From Hofstenia miamia (taxonomy: Eukaryota; Xenacoelomorpha; Acoela), in the NCBI GenBank assembly GCA_004352715.1, contig SCFE01000023.1:131393-195392 (forward strand): 64,000 nt of DNA, given 5' to 3'. Below the pieces are notes generated by a model. That model searched no databases. It worked only from the letters and a program-made list of their open reading frames with translations, and was not told where the DNA came from. A program made the translations under genes and the position numbers. Below are positions 59,941 through 64,000 of the stretch, piece by piece. Each line of letters starts with the position of its first letter. The first letter of the stretch is position 1.

Positions 59941-60459
59941 ATAAAATTTAGTGGAAACGTGGTTTCTATAATGAAATCTACTTATATGGAATACTAGCGA
60001 ATCGCTCAAAATATTATAACAAAATACAATTCGCCAAAGAGAGGTATAATCAAATGTTTTTGACCTTACATTGAATTATATAAATATAATGAAAAAGAGG
60101 CACAGACTCTATCCACTATAGAATAGCATTTTGACTTCTTTGGAAGGGTCATAAAACTACATTTATTTGAAATTTATGTGTTATTGGAAATGTAATGTCA
60201 CTAGGTGAACAATGAATGTGTTTTATATTTAATTTTTTACATATTATACTTCCAGAAACTAATATCAATGTGTAGAATAGGGGATAAGTTCAGAGCCTTG
60301 GTTGTGGTTTAAAAATAAACTGATAGGGACTAATATTAAAAGTTTATTTAGTTACCTGAGAACATTATAATATTGTGATTGTATATATTTCTAATTTTCA
60401 AGCATAGTGATATGTAGTTGTGCATTTTATATTAATTTTCCTTAAATTAGACTTTGCGA
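59941..60459. repeat. 519-bp duplication, copy 1
   Basis: Matches 61094-61612. It ends at an N (60460). Probably one locus represented twice, with different sequence to its left in each copy. Confidence 0.85.
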
Positions 60460-60460
60460 N

Positions 60461-61030
60461 TTATTCCAATAGCATTGTTTCCAATAACTTCGTATTCCAA
60501 AAGCACCGTTTCCAATAATTTCGTATTCCAATAATTTCGTATTTTTTAATTTCGTATAAAATATACGATTTAAACATGTTGTTGCATAAAAAACATTAAG
60601 CTTAGTACGAATTCGTTTATAGAAATGCGAAAATTCACTTAAGGAATATTCAAAGGCGACAATCCGATATATAAACAGTATCTGCTAAAAATTGTCTAAA
60701 ATTAAAAGCTAGTTTCAATTTTAATTAAATTTCATTTCTATTGAAGCTGAATGTACCCTCAAAATATTTACAGGAGCTATATACCATATTAAAGCACGTA
60801 TTATTTCCAATAAACTACATTAAAAGTAGACAAAATTTCGTAAAATCTATGAAGAAAATGTCATCATTGTTTATGACATATATACAAAATACAATACTAC
60901 TGGAGTACGAAATACTAAATTATTGGAAACGATGCTATTCGAATATGATATTAGTGGAATACGAAGTTATTGGAATACGAAATTAATGGAATACGATACT
61001 ACTGGAATACCTAATTATTGGAATACGATT
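60461..61030. repeat. 16-bp minisatellite in inverted arrangement
   Basis: Left arm (60461-60556) carries CAATAATTTCGTATTC units. Right arm (about 60900-61030) carries the reverse complement GAATACGAAATTATTG units, about seven copies with variants. A 15-bp variant (AATAGCATTGTTTC type) occurs in both arms. About 340 bp separate the arms, so the whole could fold back. Confidence 0.75.
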
Positions 61031-61093
61031 TTAGAAGAAAATTTAAATTTCCATTATACGAAATTAAAAAATACGACTTTAAAATACTACCCC

Positions 61094-61612
61094 ATAAAAT
61101 TTAGTGGAAACGTGGTTTCTATAATGAAATCTACTTATATGGAATACTAGCGAATCGCTCAAAATATTATAACAAAATACAATTCGCCAAAGAGAGGTAT
61201 AATCAAATGTTTTTGACCTTACATTGAATTATATAAATATAATGAAAAAGAGGCACAGACTCTATCCACTATAGAATAGCATTTTGACTTCTTTGGAAGG
61301 GTCATAAAACTACATTTATTTGAAATTTATGTGTTATTGGAAATGTAATGTCACTAGGTGAACAATGAATGTGTTTTATATTTAATTTTTTACATATTAT
61401 ACTTCCAGAAACTAATATCAATGTGTAGAATAGGGGATAAGTTCAGAGCCTTGGTTGTGGTTTAAAAATAAACTGATAGGGACTAATATTAAAAGTTTAT
61501 TTAGTTACCTGAGAACATTATAATATTGTGATTGTATATATTTCTAATTTTCAAGCATAGTGATATGTAGTTGTGCATTTTATATTAATTTTCCTTAAAT
61601 TAGACTTTGCGA
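61094..61612. repeat. 519-bp duplication, copy 2
   Basis: Begins ATAAAATTTAGTGGAAACG and continues past ACTTTGCGA into unique sequence. See copy 1. Confidence 0.85.
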
Positions 61613-62282
61613 TGGAATAAGCATTGATTTAACATATAGATAAGAGCAGGTAATTATTGGTTCCTTGCATATAAACTTGAGAGAAAAGCTGTAGAGTGAT
61701 CAATTTAAAATCAATTTAATTTTTCCTCATGACATTGTAATTTGCTTCTCATTTTCATGGGCTAGTATACTTTTTGTAATGACAATAATGAGCTAGGCTC
61801 TGATGATAATTTAGGAATCATGAACCCAGTAATGAATAACAAATTCTGGCTTCATGCTTCCTTAATTGTGGTCACTTTAAGTTATGGCTAGGTATATAGC
61901 TAGTTAATATAAACTTCTTCCATGTCAATTCATTTGTACAAAACACAAAATTTACTACACTGTGGTTAAATCTTGCCTGTCAGCTCTCACAAATGCATGG
62001 CAATTACATGCTATTATATTTTGTTTAATTATAGGACTAATGATAATATTGAGATAGAAATGATAAAACTAAGAGACACATAGGGCAAAAATGTTTATTG
62101 CAAGGCAGTATCTTTAACTTGCCTCAGTCTTTTTGTGGCGTCATATACATGATGTAATGGATTCATGCTATTTATTTTATTATTGCATGCCTAGGACTTT
62201 TGGAGTGTTTATATTTTACTTTTTTTGCAGTGTAAGATCACTTCTTATTTTCTTATATTTAAATGTCTAATGTTAAGTGCAT
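61613..62282. other. No gene seen
   Basis: AT-rich spacer. Confidence 0.45.
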
Positions 62283-63236
62283 TGTTGTTCTGCAGATGAT
62301 ATGAAAATTTATTTTCTATGCATCATTTGGAGCAATTCATGCTTTAAAATATGATTTGATTTCCACACAAATATCTTGAAGGCCTTTGATCACAATCCCC
62401 ATGAATTGTTATTGCATAAACTCCGGGTTTTTGGTTTGGATGATCACTTCATTAAGTTCTTCTGGTCTTATTTAACTGAAAGTTATCAATGTGTCATCAT
62501 TGATGAGAATATTGCCCCAAAGTTTGCAATGAAAAAGCCTCAGGGTTCCTCAGGGGAGCATTTTAGGTCCCTTACTTTTCCTTATGTTTATAAATGATAT
62601 GCCTGATAGTTTCATTAACTCTGATAGCTTTATATATGCTGATGAATGTAAAAATCTTGGTAACAAAGACCTAATCTCTGATATTCAAAGGTTCTTACTC
62701 TGGAATCAGTCTAACAGCATGACTAAACTTCTAATTTTTTATTGCCACCAAGCTTTTGAGCTTGTTATCAACAGTGAAAATATCTATTCCATTCAACATG
62801 TTAAAGACCTAGGTGTTATTATATAACACAATTTGCTTTGGAACCTGCACACATTGATGCAGCTTCAAAAGACAAGAAATGCTTTTCATATGATAAAGTA
62901 CAATGTTCTGTTTTAAACAACTCATTTGTCCTCAGTTTTTTACTTTACACTAGCCAGACATGGTTTCCTGGTGATGCCATCCTAAAATGAATATATTTTA
63001 TTTTATATTGTATTTATGTTACACTTTAAAGAAGAAATTTGTTTTTAAATCAAGACAGCTTTGATTTGAAACTTAGACCTTGAATGGTCACTATCAAATT
63101 AAATTTTGCAGACTATCAATAAGAAAGACCCAATATTTGCCATCCATGATTCGCAAAGCTAATATGTTGTACATCTAACCTCTTGTTTAAACACCCCTTT
63201 TAATAAACATTCTACTACTACTGCTACAATTATGTG
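62283..63236 (+). mobile_element. LINE fragment H, RT domain
   Basis: Frames give MKAFDHNPHELLLHKLRVFG (RT block with AFD), FFWSYLTESYQCVIIDE, QGSSGEHFRSLTFPYV (worn PQG block), then FINDMPDSFINSDSFIYADE (YADE in place of YADD) and HVKDLGVII followed by LLWNLHTLMQLQK. It is 5'-truncated, frameshifted at about 62590, and lacks the second catalytic Asp. The 3' end near 63236 has a short CTA-type repeat. Confidence 0.78.
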
Positions 63237-63297
63237 TGGTGGTCTAACAATTTTTGTTCCAATATAATTTCATATATAGCCTATACATATATATATA

Positions 63298-63990
63298 TTT
63301 TAATAGAAAGTCCAAGGCAGGTGAAGAATTAACTTTAAAAGTCTGAGGCAGCAAGAAATTTTTTAATAGAAAGTCTGAGGCAGGTGAAAAATTAACTTTA
63401 AAAGTCCGAGGCAGCAAGAAATTTTTTAATAGAAAGTCTGAGGCAGGTGAAAAATTAACATTAAAAGCCTGAGGCAGCAAGAAATTTTTTAATAGAAAGT
63501 CTGAGGCAGGTGAAAAATTAACTTTAAAAGTCTGAGGCAGCAAGAAATTTTTTAATAGAAAGTCTGAGGCAGGTGAAAAATTAACTTTAAAAGTCTGAGG
63601 CAGCAAGAAATTTTTTAATAGAAAGTCTGAGGCAGGTGAAAAATTAACTTTAAAAGTCTGAGGCAGCAAGAAATTTTTTAATAGAAAGTCTGAGGCAGGT
63701 GAAAAATTAACTTTAAAAGTCCGAGGCAGCAAGAAATTTTTTAATAGAAAGTCTGAGGCAGGTGAAAAATTAACATTAAAAGCCTGAGGCAGCAAGAAAT
63801 TTTTTAATAGAAAGTCTGAGGCAGGTGAAAAATTAACTTTAAAAGTCTGATGCAGCAAGAAATTTTTTAATAGAAAGTCTGAGGCAGGTGAAAAATTAAC
63901 TTTAAAAGTCCAAGGCAGCAAGAAATTTTAACATAAAAAGTCTGAGGCAGGTAAAAAATTAACTTTAAAAGTCTGAGGCAGCAAGAAATT
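63298..63990. repeat. 63-bp minisatellite, about 11 copies
   Basis: Tandem 63-bp units GTCTGAGGCAGGTGAAAAAT... are each made of two related halves of about 31 bp that both start GTCTGAGGCAG. Because 63 is a multiple of three, the minus strand stays open for 225 codons with a 21-residue repeat (TFKVNFSPASDFLLKNFLLP plus Q/R). A variant pair recurs after exactly five units (315 bp). The array runs to the window end. Confidence 0.95.
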
Positions 63991-64000
63991 CTACTTAAGA

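Noticed and set aside
1-64000. tRNA genes, rRNA, CRISPR arrays, bacterial-type operons, retroviral genes
   Set aside because: I looked for tRNA B-box words, regular spacer arrays and gag/pol signatures and found none that held up.

Overview
The window looks like AT-rich nuclear DNA from an invertebrate animal. It has GT-AG introns with very short T-rich acceptors (mostly TTTAG), many (TA)n arrays, small assembly gaps, and several clades of old non-LTR retrotransposons. I see no bacterial, organelle or viral gene layout. I cannot place the species. Two introns of 41 and 45 nt next to introns of several kb are compatible with flatworm-like or other compact-intron lineages, but that is only a hint.

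The clearest gene is on the minus strand. Ten short exons between 51498 and 30610 join in one frame into a complete 545-residue transporter of the SLC22 (organic cation/anion/carnitine) family. None of the single open frames shows it whole; it appears only when exons are joined at GT-AG sites with matching phases. Its introns 5, 6 and 8 hold four non-LTR retrotransposon copies, all on the same strand as the gene. One of these carries a nested PIF/Harbinger-like MITE with a TAA target duplication.

At the left edge four further minus-strand exons (3052 to 1274) join in phase into part of an unidentified protein that runs off the window. A single exon-like 114-codon frame lies at 15375-15034. 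It could be the 5' part of that gene or belong to another.

Region by region: 1-3.1 kb holds the unknown gene and one copy of a dispersed repeat. 3.1-14 kb is mostly featureless, with an assembly-gap duplication and TA repeats. 14-17 kb holds a palindromic MITE, the exon-like frame, two tandem hairpins and retroelement debris. 20.3 kb holds a U6-snRNA-derived sequence that lacks the ACAGAGA box. 21-24.4 kb holds an inverted repeat, the second dispersed-repeat copy and clustered TA arrays. 25-29.5 kb holds a decayed Penelope-like element with a hammerhead-like motif, then a CR1/Jockey-like LINE broken by an exact 1607-bp duplication that is probably an assembly artefact. 30.6-51.5 kb is the SLC22 gene. 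52.5-56.4 kb is a plus-strand LINE with two gaps. 57-61.6 kb is AT-rich, with a gap in a TA array and an inverted 16-bp minisatellite beside a 519-bp duplication. 62.3-63.2 kb is another LINE fragment. 63.3 kb to the end is a 63-bp minisatellite with a 315-bp higher-order period.

No novel defence or regulatory system is evident. The best leads are the SLC22 gene with its unusual ESPLWL motif, the strand pattern of the LINEs, the nested MITE, the Penelope/hammerhead remnant and the unassigned coding-like frames.
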